A stretch of 64,000 nucleotides of DNA from Amycolatopsis jiangsuensis (lineage in GTDB: Bacteria; Actinomycetota; Actinomycetes; Mycobacteriales; Pseudonocardiaceae): positions 4,056,501-4,120,500 of the forward strand of contig NZ_JACHMG010000001.1 in the NCBI RefSeq assembly GCF_014204865.1, read 5' to 3'. A model generated the notes under the pieces. It was not told the DNA's origin. It saw only the letters and a program-made list of their open reading frames with translations, and searched no databases. Positions 1 through 8,403 of the stretch are shown in pieces (position 1 is the stretch's first letter; each line of letters starts with the position of its first letter). Made by a program: the position numbers and the translations under genes.

Positions 1-562
1 CGCGGGCTGCCTCGACCAACGTCGTACGCCGCTTGAGGTCCACGCCGATCCGGTGCCAGTTCCAGTCCACAATGGATCGGATCGCCACCGGATCCGGAGG
101 CACCCGGAGGAATTCCGGCCCCGGCCCGGGTGCGGGCGTGCCGAACCACCGGCACAGCTCCGCCCACGACCGGATCGCCTCCTTGCCGGTGACCTTCTGC
201 TCCAGCACGGCCAGCACGAGCGCGTCCCACACCCGGCCCGTCGAGCCCAGCCGTAAGCCGGGAAGTCCGTGCCGCGCTCGCGCGATCGCCTCGTGGTGCG
301 CGACGAAGCCCGTGTCGTCGTCCTCCGCGCCGAGCAGCGCGGGCACGCCGGCCAGCAGGAACTCCGAGCCGTCGCCCCAGGCCTCGGCTTCGACCACGCC
401 GTCCGGACGACGCAGCAACGCCAGCGTGCCCTTGCCGACGGGCGTGTTGGCCGCCAGCCACCACACCCCGCGATGGGAGCGGAAGTTGAGCGATCCCCGT
501 CCACGGCTGAGCGGACCCAGCACCACGGCCAGGTCCAGCGGGAACGTCGGACGCCACTCCAT
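1..562 (-). CDS. DNA-3-methyladenine glycosylase 2 (AlkA-like), 3' end outside window
   Basis: The N-terminal 187 residues of a protein that runs off the left edge. It begins with MEWRPTFPLDLAVVLGPLSR and contains VLEQKVTGKEA and HRIGVDLKRR, which resemble the helix-hairpin-helix glycosylase fold of actinobacterial AlkA-type base-excision enzymes. These remove alkylated bases from DNA. The ATG shares one base with the stop of manB (TGATG), so the two are translationally coupled. The catalytic Asp region lies outside the window, so the assignment rests on the N-terminal half. A relative without enzymatic activity is possible. Confidence 0.7.
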   Translation of the reverse strand, partial: MEWRPTFPLDLAVVLGPLSRGRGSLNFRSHRGVWWLAANTPVGKGTLALLRRPDGVVEAEAWGDGSEFLLAGVPALLGAEDDDTGFVAHHEAIARARHGLPGLRLGSTGRVWDALVLAVLEQKVTGKEAIRSWAELCRWFGTPAPGPGPEFLRVPPDPVAIRSIVDWNWHRIGVDLKRRTTLVEAAR

Positions 563-1641
563 CACGCGTCGCTCGAAAACCTGATCGCGCCCTCGGGCAG
601 GGTCACACCCGGCCACACCCGTGCCCCGTCGAGCAGTTCGCAGCCGGAGCCCACGCTCGCGCCATCGCCGAGCACCACACCGCGCACCACCGCCCCGGCT
701 CCGACCCGCGCCCCGCGTCCCAGCACCGAACGTTCCACAGTGGATCCCGCACCGACCACCGCGTCATCGAACAGCACCGAGCCCGCGACCGTCGCCCCCG
801 CTTCGACCACGGCGTTCGCGCCGACCGTCGTCCCCCCGGAGAGGGTTGCTGCGGCGTCGACCGAAGCGCTGTCCAAGATGAGGGATTCGCCTGTCGGGCC
901 GGGCAGCGCGGCCGTGGGCGCGACGCCGCGCACGAGGTCGGCGCTGCCCTGCACGAACGCCTCAGGCGTACCGACGTCGAGCCAGTACGAAGAGTCGACG
1001 AAGCCATGCAGGTGCGCGCCGTCGGCGAGGAGCCCCGGGAAGGTCTCGCGTTCGACCGACACCCGGCGTCCGGCCGGAATGGTCTCGACCACCGAGCGGC
1101 GGAAGACGTAGCAGCCGGCGTTGATCTGGTCGGTGGGTGGATTCGGTGACTTCTCCAGGAACGCGGTGACCCGCCCGTCCGGTCCGGTCGGCACCGAGCC
1201 GAACCGGCTGGGGTCGGAAACCCGTTGCAGGTGCAACGTGATGTCCGCGCCGGAGTCGACGTGGGTACGCAGCTGCGCACGCAGATCGGCCCCGGAGAGG
1301 ATGTCGCCGTTGAAGACGATGGCGTGGTCCGCGCGCAGCCGGTCGTGCACGTTGCGGATCGCCCCACCGGTGTCCAGCGGTTCGTCCTCCACCACGTACT
1401 CCAGTTCCAGCCCGTGCGCGGAGCCGTCGCCGAAGTACTCCTCGAAGACCTCCGCCCGATACGACGTGCCGAGCACGACGTGCCGGATCCCCGCCGCGCG
1501 GATGCGGGAGAACAGGTGACTCAGGTAGGGGGTCCCTGCCGTCGGGAGCATCGGCTTCGGCGCCGAAAGCGTGAGCGGGCGCAGCCGGGTGCCCCGCCCC
1601 CCGACCAGGACGACGGCGTCGGCCTCGATCTCGGACGTCAC
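562..1641 (-). CDS. manB: Mannose-1-phosphate guanylyltransferase (GDP-mannose pyrophosphorylase)
   Basis: A 359-residue nucleotidyltransferase that makes GDP-mannose, or a related NDP-sugar, from sugar-1-phosphate and NTP in the cytoplasm. The signature LVGGRGTRLRPLTLSAPKP is near residue 12, followed by a Rossmann-like transferase domain to about residue 235. A left-handed beta-helix of hexapeptide repeats with many V/A-G-A turns ends the protein. The length equals that of M. tuberculosis ManB. The GTG at 1641 is preceded by AAAGGAG at 6 nt; in-frame codons further upstream have no such site. It is followed without a gap by the glycosylase gene. The product feeds the mannosyltransferases and wall genes nearby. 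Exact nucleotide specificity cannot be read from sequence. Confidence 0.88.
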   Translation of the reverse strand: MTSEIEADAVVLVGGRGTRLRPLTLSAPKPMLPTAGTPYLSHLFSRIRAAGIRHVVLGTSYRAEVFEEYFGDGSAHGLELEYVVEDEPLDTGGAIRNVHDRLRADHAIVFNGDILSGADLRAQLRTHVDSGADITLHLQRVSDPSRFGSVPTGPDGRVTAFLEKSPNPPTDQINAGCYVFRRSVVETIPAGRRVSVERETFPGLLADGAHLHGFVDSSYWLDVGTPEAFVQGSADLVRGVAPTAALPGPTGESLILDSASVDAAATLSGGTTVGANAVVEAGATVAGSVLFDDAVVGAGSTVERSVLGRGARVGAGAVVRGVVLGDGASVGSGCELLDGARVWPGVTLPEGAIRFSSDA

Positions 1642-1784
1642 AGAATTCTCCTTTGTATCACGCGCCGCTGGGCGACAAGCCTGCGGGAAACGTGGGCGGC
1701 GCGGCCCCCGAGGGCCTACCCTAGACACGAAACAGAGGGGCCTTTCCGCGGAGGGGCCACGGCTCAGTCGGGAGGCCGAGGGGA

Positions 1785-2231
1785 ATGGACCCCCGCGATC
1801 GCGCGGACGCCCTGCTCGCACGTGCACGGGCCCGCGGCGCCTTCGTGGTGACGCCGGACAACATGACGTCGCCGATGGACGCCTCCAACACCCAGCAGAT
1901 TCCCAGATCCGTGGTCTCCGAGCTGGACGGGCAGGACCCGGACACGACGACCCAGCTGCCGGCGTCGCTGATCGAGGAGAACGACCACCCGCTGGACGGG
2001 CAGACGCCGACCACGCCGGAGGAGCACCCGCTCGCCCGAGCCAACCCGACGACACCGCTGGAGGTGCCGGGCCCGAAGGCGAAGGCGACCCCGCTGGTGC
2101 CACGTCCGAAGGCGCAGCCGGTGTCGAGCCCGCTCAAGGACCCGGCCGAGGAGGAGATGACCGGCCTGGTGCCCACGGTCCAGCAGAACAGCGGGCAGTC
2201 CAACCTCTCCCGCAGGCTCGACGGTCTCTGA
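1785..2231 (+). CDS. Conserved hypothetical, Pro/Thr-rich, probably disordered
   Basis: A 148-residue protein divergent from manB. The first 20 residues (MDPRDRADALLARARARGAF) could form a short basic helix. The rest is rich in P, T, E and K with repeated DGQ and TTPL/E stretches, so it is likely disordered. It has no signal peptide, membrane segment or recognisable domain. A GAGGGGA sequence precedes the ATG by few bases, and a TACCCT -10-like box lies about 60 nt upstream. Third-position GC and the uninterrupted frame support coding. The function is unknown. Confidence 0.72.
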   Translation: MDPRDRADALLARARARGAFVVTPDNMTSPMDASNTQQIPRSVVSELDGQDPDTTTQLPASLIEENDHPLDGQTPTTPEEHPLARANPTTPLEVPGPKAKATPLVPRPKAQPVSSPLKDPAEEEMTGLVPTVQQNSGQSNLSRRLDGL

Positions 2232-2339
2232 GCCCGCACGTGCCTGGTGCGCGGTCCGCGCAGGTTCCCGGTTCGCTCTGGGTGACCTGCACGGATCGCC
2301 TGGTGCGGCGGATCGGCAGGAATCCGTCGCAGGTGGCGG

Positions 2340-3203
2340 TCAGCCCCGGCGTGTCTCCAGCTTGACGCGCAGGGCCAGGCCCAGCTTCACGGCCGCGAGC
2401 ACCGGCTTCCAGCGCAGGCCCTGGTGCCGGTCGGCGAGGTAGCGGTAAGCGCTCGCGTGGTGGGCGCGCAGCATCTTCGCCGAGGCCTGGGCCGTGGAGT
2501 GCCCGCCGATGTGCATCACGCCCGACGAGGGGGCGTAGACGTTCAGCCAGCCCGCCCTGGCCAGCCGGTCACCGAGGTCGACGTCCTCGAAGTACATGAA
2601 GTAGCGGGGATCGAACCCGCCGACCGAATCGAACGCCTCGCGGCGGAACAGCTGACAGGAGCCGGAAAGCCAGCCGGACACGCGTTCGGCGGGCGCGGCG
2701 TTCTCCTGGCGGTACTCGCGGGTCCACGGGTTGCCCGGCCAGATCTTGCCGAACGCCGCGTGCCCGATCCCCCGCCCGAACGAGGGCAGCAGCCGCGCGG
2801 ACGGGTAGACCGTGCCGTCGAGGTCGTGGATGAGCGGCCCGAACGCTCCCCCGCGCGGCCACCTGCCGGCGACCTCCAGCAACGCGTCGAGCGCGCCGGG
2901 CTCCCATTCGAGGTCGGGGTTGACCACGACGACCCAGCCGTAGCTGTCGTCGAGGGCCGCGACGCCGCGGTTGGCGGCGGTCCCGTAGCCGACGTTCTCG
3001 CCGATGCTGACCAATGTGACGTTCTCGCGCTCCGCGGCCTTCTCCGGCGCACCGTCCGTGGAAGCGTTGTCCGCGACCACGACGTGCACTTCCCGCTCGG
3101 TCGCCGTCTCCAGGGTGTCGAGGAACTTCCCGAGCGTGTCCCCGGCGAAGTAGGTCACCGTCACGATCCCGACCCGGTCGCCATACGCGCGCTGCTCAGT
3201 CAC
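2340..3203 (-). CDS. wbbL: Rhamnosyltransferase WbbL-like (GT2)
   Basis: A 287-residue family-2 glycosyltransferase. GIVTVTYFAGDTL and VVADNASTDG form the nucleotide-sugar site, VVVNPDLEWEPGALD carries the acidic motif, and FMYFEDVDLGDRL is the ED motif typical of rhamnosyltransferases. By family and by neighbours (manB, rmlB, rmlD), it probably adds L-rhamnose to GlcNAc-PP-decaprenol to make the arabinogalactan linker. The GTG at 3203 is chosen because a GACAAT -10-like box lies exactly 7 nt before it (leaderless). An alternative GTG at 3218 would overlap that box. Mycobacterial WbbL is about 300 residues. Confidence 0.8.
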   Translation of the reverse strand: MTEQRAYGDRVGIVTVTYFAGDTLGKFLDTLETATEREVHVVVADNASTDGAPEKAAERENVTLVSIGENVGYGTAANRGVAALDDSYGWVVVVNPDLEWEPGALDALLEVAGRWPRGGAFGPLIHDLDGTVYPSARLLPSFGRGIGHAAFGKIWPGNPWTREYRQENAAPAERVSGWLSGSCQLFRREAFDSVGGFDPRYFMYFEDVDLGDRLARAGWLNVYAPSSGVMHIGGHSTAQASAKMLRAHHASAYRYLADRHQGLRWKPVLAAVKLGLALRVKLETRRG

Positions 3204-3209
3204 CGCGCC

Positions 3210-3215
3210 ATTGTC
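3210..3215 (-). promoter_or_regulatory. Putative -10 box for leaderless wbbL
   Basis: GACAAT on the minus strand, six bases before the GTG at 3203. The same hexamer at the same spacing precedes the GT4 gene starting at 8385. No Shine-Dalgarno sequence is seen before the GTG. Confidence 0.35.
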
Positions 3216-3391
3216 CACCGCTCACCGACAGCGAACGAAGGTGACCGAACCACTCACCGAGGGTGATTGCCCGGCCGGCCCACCGAAGCGGGCCCCTCGG
3301 TCCGGATGACCGTTCTTACCCCGGTCCTCGACCGAATGGCCACTATGTCCGGTGCCACGTGTGAACCGCCAGGTCAGCCCGTTAACCTTCG

Positions 3392-4909
3392 GTGATGCGG
3401 CAATGGGTTCAGCGGTGCGTGTCCGGCCGGAATGGACGGTGGCGGCGACCGCCGGCCGCTGCGCTTCGCTGGACCGGATTCGCCGGAAGCGTGCTGCTCA
3501 CGGTGGCGGTGCTGATCGGACACTTCTCGCCAGGGGCGGAGATGCCGGCGCTCGCCGGTGGGGTCGGCGGGGTCGGACTGGTCGTGCTGTGCTGGCTGCT
3601 GCTCGCCGTCGGCTGGGACCTGCCGTCCGCCAAGTGGCTGAAGTGGACAGTCGCGCTGTGGGGTGTACCACTGCTGGTCGTCCCTCCGCTGTTCAGCGGG
3701 GACGTGTTCGTTTATCTGGCACAGGGGGAAGTCGCCGCGCACGGCCTCGACCCGAACACGACCGGACCACTGGACGGGCTGGGCGCCGGTTCCGCGATCG
3801 TCGCGCGGGTGAGCGGCTACTGGCAGAACACGCCGTCGCCCTACGGTCCGCTGTTCGGAGCGGTCGAACGGGTCATCGCGCAGGTTTCGGCGGGGAACCC
3901 GGTGGCAGGCGTGGCACTGCACCGGCTGGTCGAGGTCCTGAGCCTGCTGCTGATCGTCTGGGCGGTCCCCCGCCTTGCCGCCCGCGCGGGTGCCTCGCCG
4001 CGGGTGGCGCTCTGGCTGGGGGTGCTGAACCCGCTGGTGCTCTGGCATCTCGTGGCCGGTGCGCACAACGACTCCCTGATGCTGGGCCTGATGCTCACCG
4101 GCACGGTGCTCGCGCTCGACGCGCTGGCGGAGAAGATCCGCTGGTGGCCGCTGACCGCCGGAGTCGTGCTGGTCGCGCTCGCCGCCGATGTGAAGCTGCC
4201 CGCGCTGGTGGCGCTGGCCGTGGTGGGGACGGCGCTCGCCCGGCGCCGCGGCGGACGGCTCGGCGACTTCCTGCTCGCCGGGGCCGGGATGGTCGTGGCG
4301 TTCGCGCTGGTGTCGATGCTGGTTTCGCTGCTGATCGGGCCGGGGGCCGGCTGGCTGCCGGCGCTGGACACGCCCGGGCAGGTCAACAGCTGGATGGCGC
4401 CGACGAACTGGTTCGGTTTCCTCGTCGGCGGCATCGGCTCGCTGTTCGGCGGGCAGCTGACCCAGCCGATGATCGGCGTCGGCCGGATCATCGGGTACGT
4501 GCTGAGCGCGGCCGGCATAGCGCTGGTGCTGCGCCGCCAGTGGACCGGACGCGTCGACGAGGTGCGGTCGCTGGGGTTGCTGCTGGCGCTGGTCGTCGTG
4601 TTCGGGCCGGTGGTGCAGCCGTGGTACCTGCTGTGGGCGGTGATTCCGCTCGCCGCTTCGCTGCCGGAGGGCCGTGCGCGGAACGCGGTGGTCACGGTCT
4701 CCGCGGTGGTCGCGGTGGTCCTGCCACCGGTGGGCGGCAACTTCGCGGGCCGGGTGGGCCTGCTCGTCGCCGGTTACGCCATCGCGATCGGCGTGGTCGT
4801 GGCGGCGTTCCTGGCGCTGCGGCGGACAGTGCCGGCGGAGCTCAGCGTGCCCGCGGATGCCGGTGCCACGCCTTCGCGTACGCCTCCCGATGCTGCTCCG
4901 CCGTCGTAA
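3392..4909 (+). CDS. mptB: Polyprenol-phosphomannose-dependent alpha-1,6-mannosyltransferase (MptB-like)
   Basis: A 505-residue multispanning GT-C enzyme with about 12 hydrophobic segments. FSGDVFVYLAQGEVAAHGLDP has the acidic residue and loop expected for MptA/MptB enzymes. QNTPSPYGPLF and PWYLLWAVIPL are further family motifs. It would add alpha-1,6-mannose from polyprenyl-phosphate-mannose to lipomannan-type cores at the membrane. It is divergent from wbbL. The last 20 or so residues are encoded antisense to a copy of the 3' end of the convergent GT4 gene, because the gene tail is duplicated (see repeat 4677-5163). The C-terminal 20 residues are therefore unlikely to matter for catalysis. 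Confidence 0.82.
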   Translation: MMRQWVQRCVSGRNGRWRRPPAAALRWTGFAGSVLLTVAVLIGHFSPGAEMPALAGGVGGVGLVVLCWLLLAVGWDLPSAKWLKWTVALWGVPLLVVPPLFSGDVFVYLAQGEVAAHGLDPNTTGPLDGLGAGSAIVARVSGYWQNTPSPYGPLFGAVERVIAQVSAGNPVAGVALHRLVEVLSLLLIVWAVPRLAARAGASPRVALWLGVLNPLVLWHLVAGAHNDSLMLGLMLTGTVLALDALAEKIRWWPLTAGVVLVALAADVKLPALVALAVVGTALARRRGGRLGDFLLAGAGMVVAFALVSMLVSLLIGPGAGWLPALDTPGQVNSWMAPTNWFGFLVGGIGSLFGGQLTQPMIGVGRIIGYVLSAAGIALVLRRQWTGRVDEVRSLGLLLALVVVFGPVVQPWYLLWAVIPLAASLPEGRARNAVVTVSAVVAVVLPPVGGNFAGRVGLLVAGYAIAIGVVVAAFLALRRTVPAELSVPADAGATPSRTPPDAAPPS

Positions 4910-5163
4910 CCGCGGAACGCACTGGTCGCACTCTCCGCGGTGGTCGCGGTGATCCTGCGGTGGCCGCAGTGGTCCTGCCACCGGTGGGCGGCAACTTCGC
5001 GGGCCGGGTGAGCCTGCTCGTCGCCGGTTACGCCATCGCGATCGGCGTGGCCGCGGTGGCGTTCCTGGCGCTGCGGCGAACCATGCCGACGGAACTCAGC
5101 GTGCCCGCGCATGCCGGTGCCACGCCTTCGCGTAGGCCTCCCGATGCTGCTCCGCCGTCGTAG
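4677..5163. repeat. Imperfect tandem duplication of a tail-to-tail gene end
   Basis: Copy A (about 4677-4911) is the last ~235 bp of mptB including its TAA. Copy B (about 4912-5163) repeats it with roughly 20 substitutions and a ~20-bp internal duplication. Copy B still ends in a stop in the mptB frame (5161-5163) but its frame is broken upstream. Its last 68 bp also form the coding 3' end of the convergent GT4 gene, and copy A carries an antisense relic of that end. The units join at the shared sequence CGCGGAACGC. Confidence 0.85.
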
Positions 5164-6244
5164 CCCACGAGAAGTCCTTCGCCCGCTGCTGGGCGGCGGA
5201 CGCGAGGAACGCCCGGCGTGACGGGTCCGCCAGCAGCTCCGTGAGCGCCGCGGCCACGTCGCCGGCTCCGACACCGCAGTACGCGACCGCGTCGCCGCCG
5301 ACCTCGGGCAAGGAGAGGCGGCGCGTGGTCAGCACGGCGGCACCGCAGGCCATCGCTTCCAGCACCGGCAGACCGAACCCCTCGCCGAGGCTCGGATAGG
5401 CGACCAGCTCGGCCCCGCCGAGGAACCCGGCGAGCGTGCCGAAGGGCAGGTAGCCGGCGCGGAGCACGCGCAGCCGGTGCGGTACCGAATCCAGCGCCCG
5501 TTCCACCTGGGTGTCCCAGCCCGGCTGACCGGCGAGCACGAGCGCGGGCGCCTCCCGCTGCCCGGCCACCGCGCGGGCGTAGCCGCGGATCAGCGCCGGC
5601 ACGTTCTTGCGCGGCTCGAGGGCGCCGAGGAACGCGATGTACGGCGCCCGTCCGAGCCCGACCGCCGCGCGTGCCGCGTCGACCTCCTCGGGCGAGGGCG
5701 GATGGAACCTCTCGGAGTCGACGCCGTGGTAGATGATCTCCAACTCGGCCCGCCGGACCGGGCTCACCCGGCTCAGCTCGGCGGCCGTCGCGTGGCTCGG
5801 CACCACGCACAAGGTCGCCCGCCGCAGCGCAGTGGTCGTCCAGGCACGGAAAAACCGGGCTTTGACCGACGAGTGCAGCACGGCGTCGGTGAAGAACGTC
5901 GCGTCGTGCAACGTCACCACCGACGCGGTCCCGCTGGCCAGCGGCATCGTGTAGTGCGGCGAGTGCACGACGTCCGCGGCGAGCCGGCGCGTGAGCCGCG
6001 GCAGGGTCGCTTGTTCCCAGGTCAGACGCGCTGTGCGGGTCGACGTCGCGGGCGACGCGGGCACGACCCGCGAGCCGGGCGCGAGCCGGTCGTAGAGCGG
6101 AAGGTCCCGCGGCTGGCACACCACGGTGAGCCGCGCCCCGTCCTGATCGAGCGCCGCGACGAGCGAGTCCACGTACCGGCCGACCCCACCCCGGTCCGCG
6201 GGCACCGCGGTCGCGTCGATCAGCACACGGGGATCACCGGTCAC
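5096..6244 (-). CDS. Glycosyltransferase family 4 (probable mannosyltransferase)
   Basis: A 382-residue GT-B enzyme. The N-terminal half opens with VLIDATAVPADRGGVGRYV and contains DVVHSPHYTMPL. The C-terminal half has FLGALEPRKNVPALI, LAGQPGWDT and the nucleotide-sugar motif PSLGEGFGLPVLEAMACG near residue 290. Such enzymes use GDP-mannose or similar in the cytoplasm. The GTG at 6244 sits 7 nt after a TACGCT -10 box. The 3' end overlaps copy B of the duplicated mptB tail. The sugar donor and acceptor are not determinable. Confidence 0.82.
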   Translation of the reverse strand: MTGDPRVLIDATAVPADRGGVGRYVDSLVAALDQDGARLTVVCQPRDLPLYDRLAPGSRVVPASPATSTRTARLTWEQATLPRLTRRLAADVVHSPHYTMPLASGTASVVTLHDATFFTDAVLHSSVKARFFRAWTTTALRRATLCVVPSHATAAELSRVSPVRRAELEIIYHGVDSERFHPPSPEEVDAARAAVGLGRAPYIAFLGALEPRKNVPALIRGYARAVAGQREAPALVLAGQPGWDTQVERALDSVPHRLRVLRAGYLPFGTLAGFLGGAELVAYPSLGEGFGLPVLEAMACGAAVLTTRRLSLPEVGGDAVAYCGVGAGDVAAALTELLADPSRRAFLASAAQQRAKDFSWATTAEQHREAYAKAWHRHARAR

Positions 6245-6250
6245 GAGTGC

Positions 6251-6256
6251 AGCGTA
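6251..6256 (-). promoter_or_regulatory. -10 box of leaderless GT4 gene
   Basis: TACGCT on the minus strand, followed by six bases and then the GTG at 6244. No ribosome binding site is seen. Confidence 0.45.
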
Positions 6257-6770
6257 CGGCGATCACGCAACGCACAGGTGGGGAACCGACAAACTGACCG
6301 ACGGCCGTTCCACCACAACCCCGGCCGACCGACCTCGCCGTGCCGCACACCCAGCCGCCACCACCCGCGACGACCGTCACGACCGGCCCGTTCATCCCGG
6401 CACGCCCGGTCATCCGGCCCTCTGGCCCTGCAGCCGGCGACCGACGTGCCCCACCCGGCCGGTCCGCGCGCGTCGTGCCGAAGCTCGTGAAGGCAGGACC
6501 GTAGAGGCTCGGCGGCGCGGTAACCGTCTGCAACCAGACTGGAGGGAACGGCCCACTCGCTCCGCCGAGCTTTCGCCGAGACGTCGCCGAGACACAGTCA
6601 CCACCGGCCCGCTGCCTCCGCCACGACCGGCCCTCTCGCTCCGCCACGCCCGCCACGAACGGCCCACTCACACCACCAACGCAGCCACCACTGGCCCGCT
6701 CACTCCGCCAACACATCCACCACCGGCCCACTGCCTCCGCCAACCCGCCACGACCGGACCGCTCACTCCA

Positions 6771-7089
6771 CCAACACGACCGCGACCGGTCCGCTGGCTC
6801 CGCCAAACCCACACGAGCGGCCCTCTCGCTCCGCAAAATCCGTCGCGACCGGCCCGTTCACACCGCCAACACGACCGCGACCGGCCCCCTGGCTCCGCCA
6901 AACCCACACGAGCGGCCCTCTAGCTCCGCAAAATCCGTCGCGACCGGCCCGTTCACACCGCCAACACGACCGCGACCGGCCCCCTGGCTCCGCCAAACCC
7001 ACACGAGCGGCCCTCTAGCTCCGCAAAATCCGTCGCGACCGGCCCGTTCACACCGCCAACACGACCGCGACCGGCCCCCTGGCTCCGCC
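6771..7089. repeat. 95-bp tandem repeat, 3.4 copies
   Basis: Units start at 6771, 6866, 6961 and 7056 with CCAACACGACCGCGACCGG. Units 2 and 3 are identical over 95 bp and unit 1 differs at a few positions. Each unit is itself three ~31-bp sub-repeats. The identical units suggest recent amplification. Confidence 0.9.
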
Positions 7090-7317
7090 GAACTCGTCGC
7101 GACCGGCCCGCTGGCTCCAGCGAACCCGTCGCGACCGGCCCGCTCGCTCCGCAGCGCAGCCGCCAGAATCGGCAGAGCCGCCCCCCCGCGCGCACGCTCC
7201 GCGTGCAAGAGCCTGCCAATCCGCTAAGCCGGCCAGACCACCAAGCCCGCCAGCCCGCTACACACGCCAAGCCCGCTAAGCCGGCCAATCCGCCAATCCG
7301 CTAAAGACGCCAATCCG

Positions 7318-8385
7318 TCAGTCGGGGCGGCAGTGGGCGGCCCACACCGCCTCCGCGGCCGCTCGCCAGGTGAACGTGCGGGCGCGTTCTCGTCCCAGTT
7401 TGGTCAGTTCGGCTGCTCGTTCCGGGTTGTCGAGGACCGTGCGGAGGGCGTTCGCCAGTGCCGGGGCGTCTCCGCGGGGCACGATCATCCCCGCGCCGTC
7501 CGCGACCTCCGCCAGGGCCGGGACGTCCGTGTGCACCACCGGGACACCCATCGCCATCGCCTCCAGCAGGGGCAGGCCGAAACCCTCCGCCAGGCTCGGG
7601 ACGGCCAGTACCCGCGCGCCGCGCAGGGCCGTCGCCAGTTCCGCGTCCGTGACCTTGCCCAGGACCCGCACGTCACGCAGGCCACGGTCGGCGGCCAGGC
7701 GCACCAGGTCGATCGCGCCCCAGCCGGGCTGGCCGGCGATCACCAGTGCCACGTCGTCCAGCTGGGCCACGGCGTCCACCAGCACGTCCATGCCCTTGCG
7801 AGGCTCGATCGTGCCGACCGCCAGCACGTACCGCGGCGGCAAATCCAGCTCCGCCGAACCCTCCGGCACGGTCACGCCGTGCGGTACCACCCGCACCGGC
7901 ACCGTCACGTCCACCAGCACGGCCAGCTCGTCGGCCACCGCACGCGTCGGCACGATCAGCCCGGACGACCGACGCGCGGCCCGGGCGATCATCGACCGGT
8001 GCCAACTCACGCCCCGCGCGGTCAGCGTCTCCGGATGCGTCCACGGCACGGTGTCGTGCACCGTGACGGTGAGCGTCCGCCCGGCCGGGGCACGCGGGGG
8101 CGCGAACGGGGTCGGCGCGTGCACCGCGTCCCCGCCCGGCCACCAGGGCAGGCCCAGCTGCCACAGCGCGATCGCCGCACGGGGCGGGAGCGGCAGCGTG
8201 CGCGGTCCGTCGACCCCCTCGACCCGCGCGGCGGAAACGTCCGCGTGCTTCGCGACCACGCTGGACACCGTCCAGCCCGGTGGGGCGGTGGCCGCCAGCG
8301 CGGGCAGCAGCTCAGCCGTGTACCGGCCGGTGCCACCCGGAACGGGGGCCAGCAGTTGCTCGGCGAGCACGACCAGTTCGGGCAC
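7318..8385 (-). CDS. Glycosyltransferase family 4
   Basis: A 355-residue GT-B glycosyltransferase. It contains PVPGGTGRYTAELLPAL at the N terminus, VHAPTPFAPP, VTVHDTVPW, VGTIEPRKGMDVLV, IAGQPGWG and PSLAEGFGLPLLEAMAMG (the donor-binding E-x7-E region). It is related to the GT4 at 5096-6244. The GTG at 8385 lies 7 nt after GACAAT. A much longer open frame continues upstream but is antisense to the GT2 and GT2-GT4 genes. The donor sugar is unknown. Confidence 0.82.
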   Translation of the reverse strand: MPELVVLAEQLLAPVPGGTGRYTAELLPALAATAPPGWTVSSVVAKHADVSAARVEGVDGPRTLPLPPRAAIALWQLGLPWWPGGDAVHAPTPFAPPRAPAGRTLTVTVHDTVPWTHPETLTARGVSWHRSMIARAARRSSGLIVPTRAVADELAVLVDVTVPVRVVPHGVTVPEGSAELDLPPRYVLAVGTIEPRKGMDVLVDAVAQLDDVALVIAGQPGWGAIDLVRLAADRGLRDVRVLGKVTDAELATALRGARVLAVPSLAEGFGLPLLEAMAMGVPVVHTDVPALAEVADGAGMIVPRGDAPALANALRTVLDNPERAAELTKLGRERARTFTWRAAAEAVWAAHCRPD

Positions 8386-8390
8386 GACGC

Positions 8391-8397
8391 TATTGTC
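8391..8397. promoter_or_regulatory. Overlapping divergent -10 boxes
   Basis: On the plus strand TATTGT (8391-8396) lies 8 nt before the GTG at 8404. On the minus strand GACAAT (8397-8392) lies 7 nt before the GTG at 8385. The two divergent genes are only 18 bp apart, so both would be leaderless and their polymerase sites overlap. Confidence 0.4.
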
Positions 8398-8403
8398 TCC
8401 CAG

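Larger units (their letters stand above)
6245..7317. repeat. Non-coding 1.07-kb field of degenerate ~30-bp repeats
   Basis: Between two minus-strand glycosyltransferase genes. Variations of GACCGGCCCGCTNGCTCCGCC recur about every 30 bp from roughly 6400 to 7160. From 7200 to 7317 the pattern changes to short GCCAATCCGCTAAGCC-like units. Open frames here are short, low in complexity and shift frame at each unit, so I see no gene. Apart from the -10 of the upstream gene, no clear regulatory site is visible. Confidence 0.8.

Noticed and set aside
6771..7089. Possible CRISPR array
   Set aside because: Units adjoin directly with no unique spacers and there are no cas genes.
6668..7288. Short minus-strand frames repeated every 95 bp
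   Set aside because: They are the same repeat read in shifting frames; 95 is not a multiple of three, so no stable protein results.
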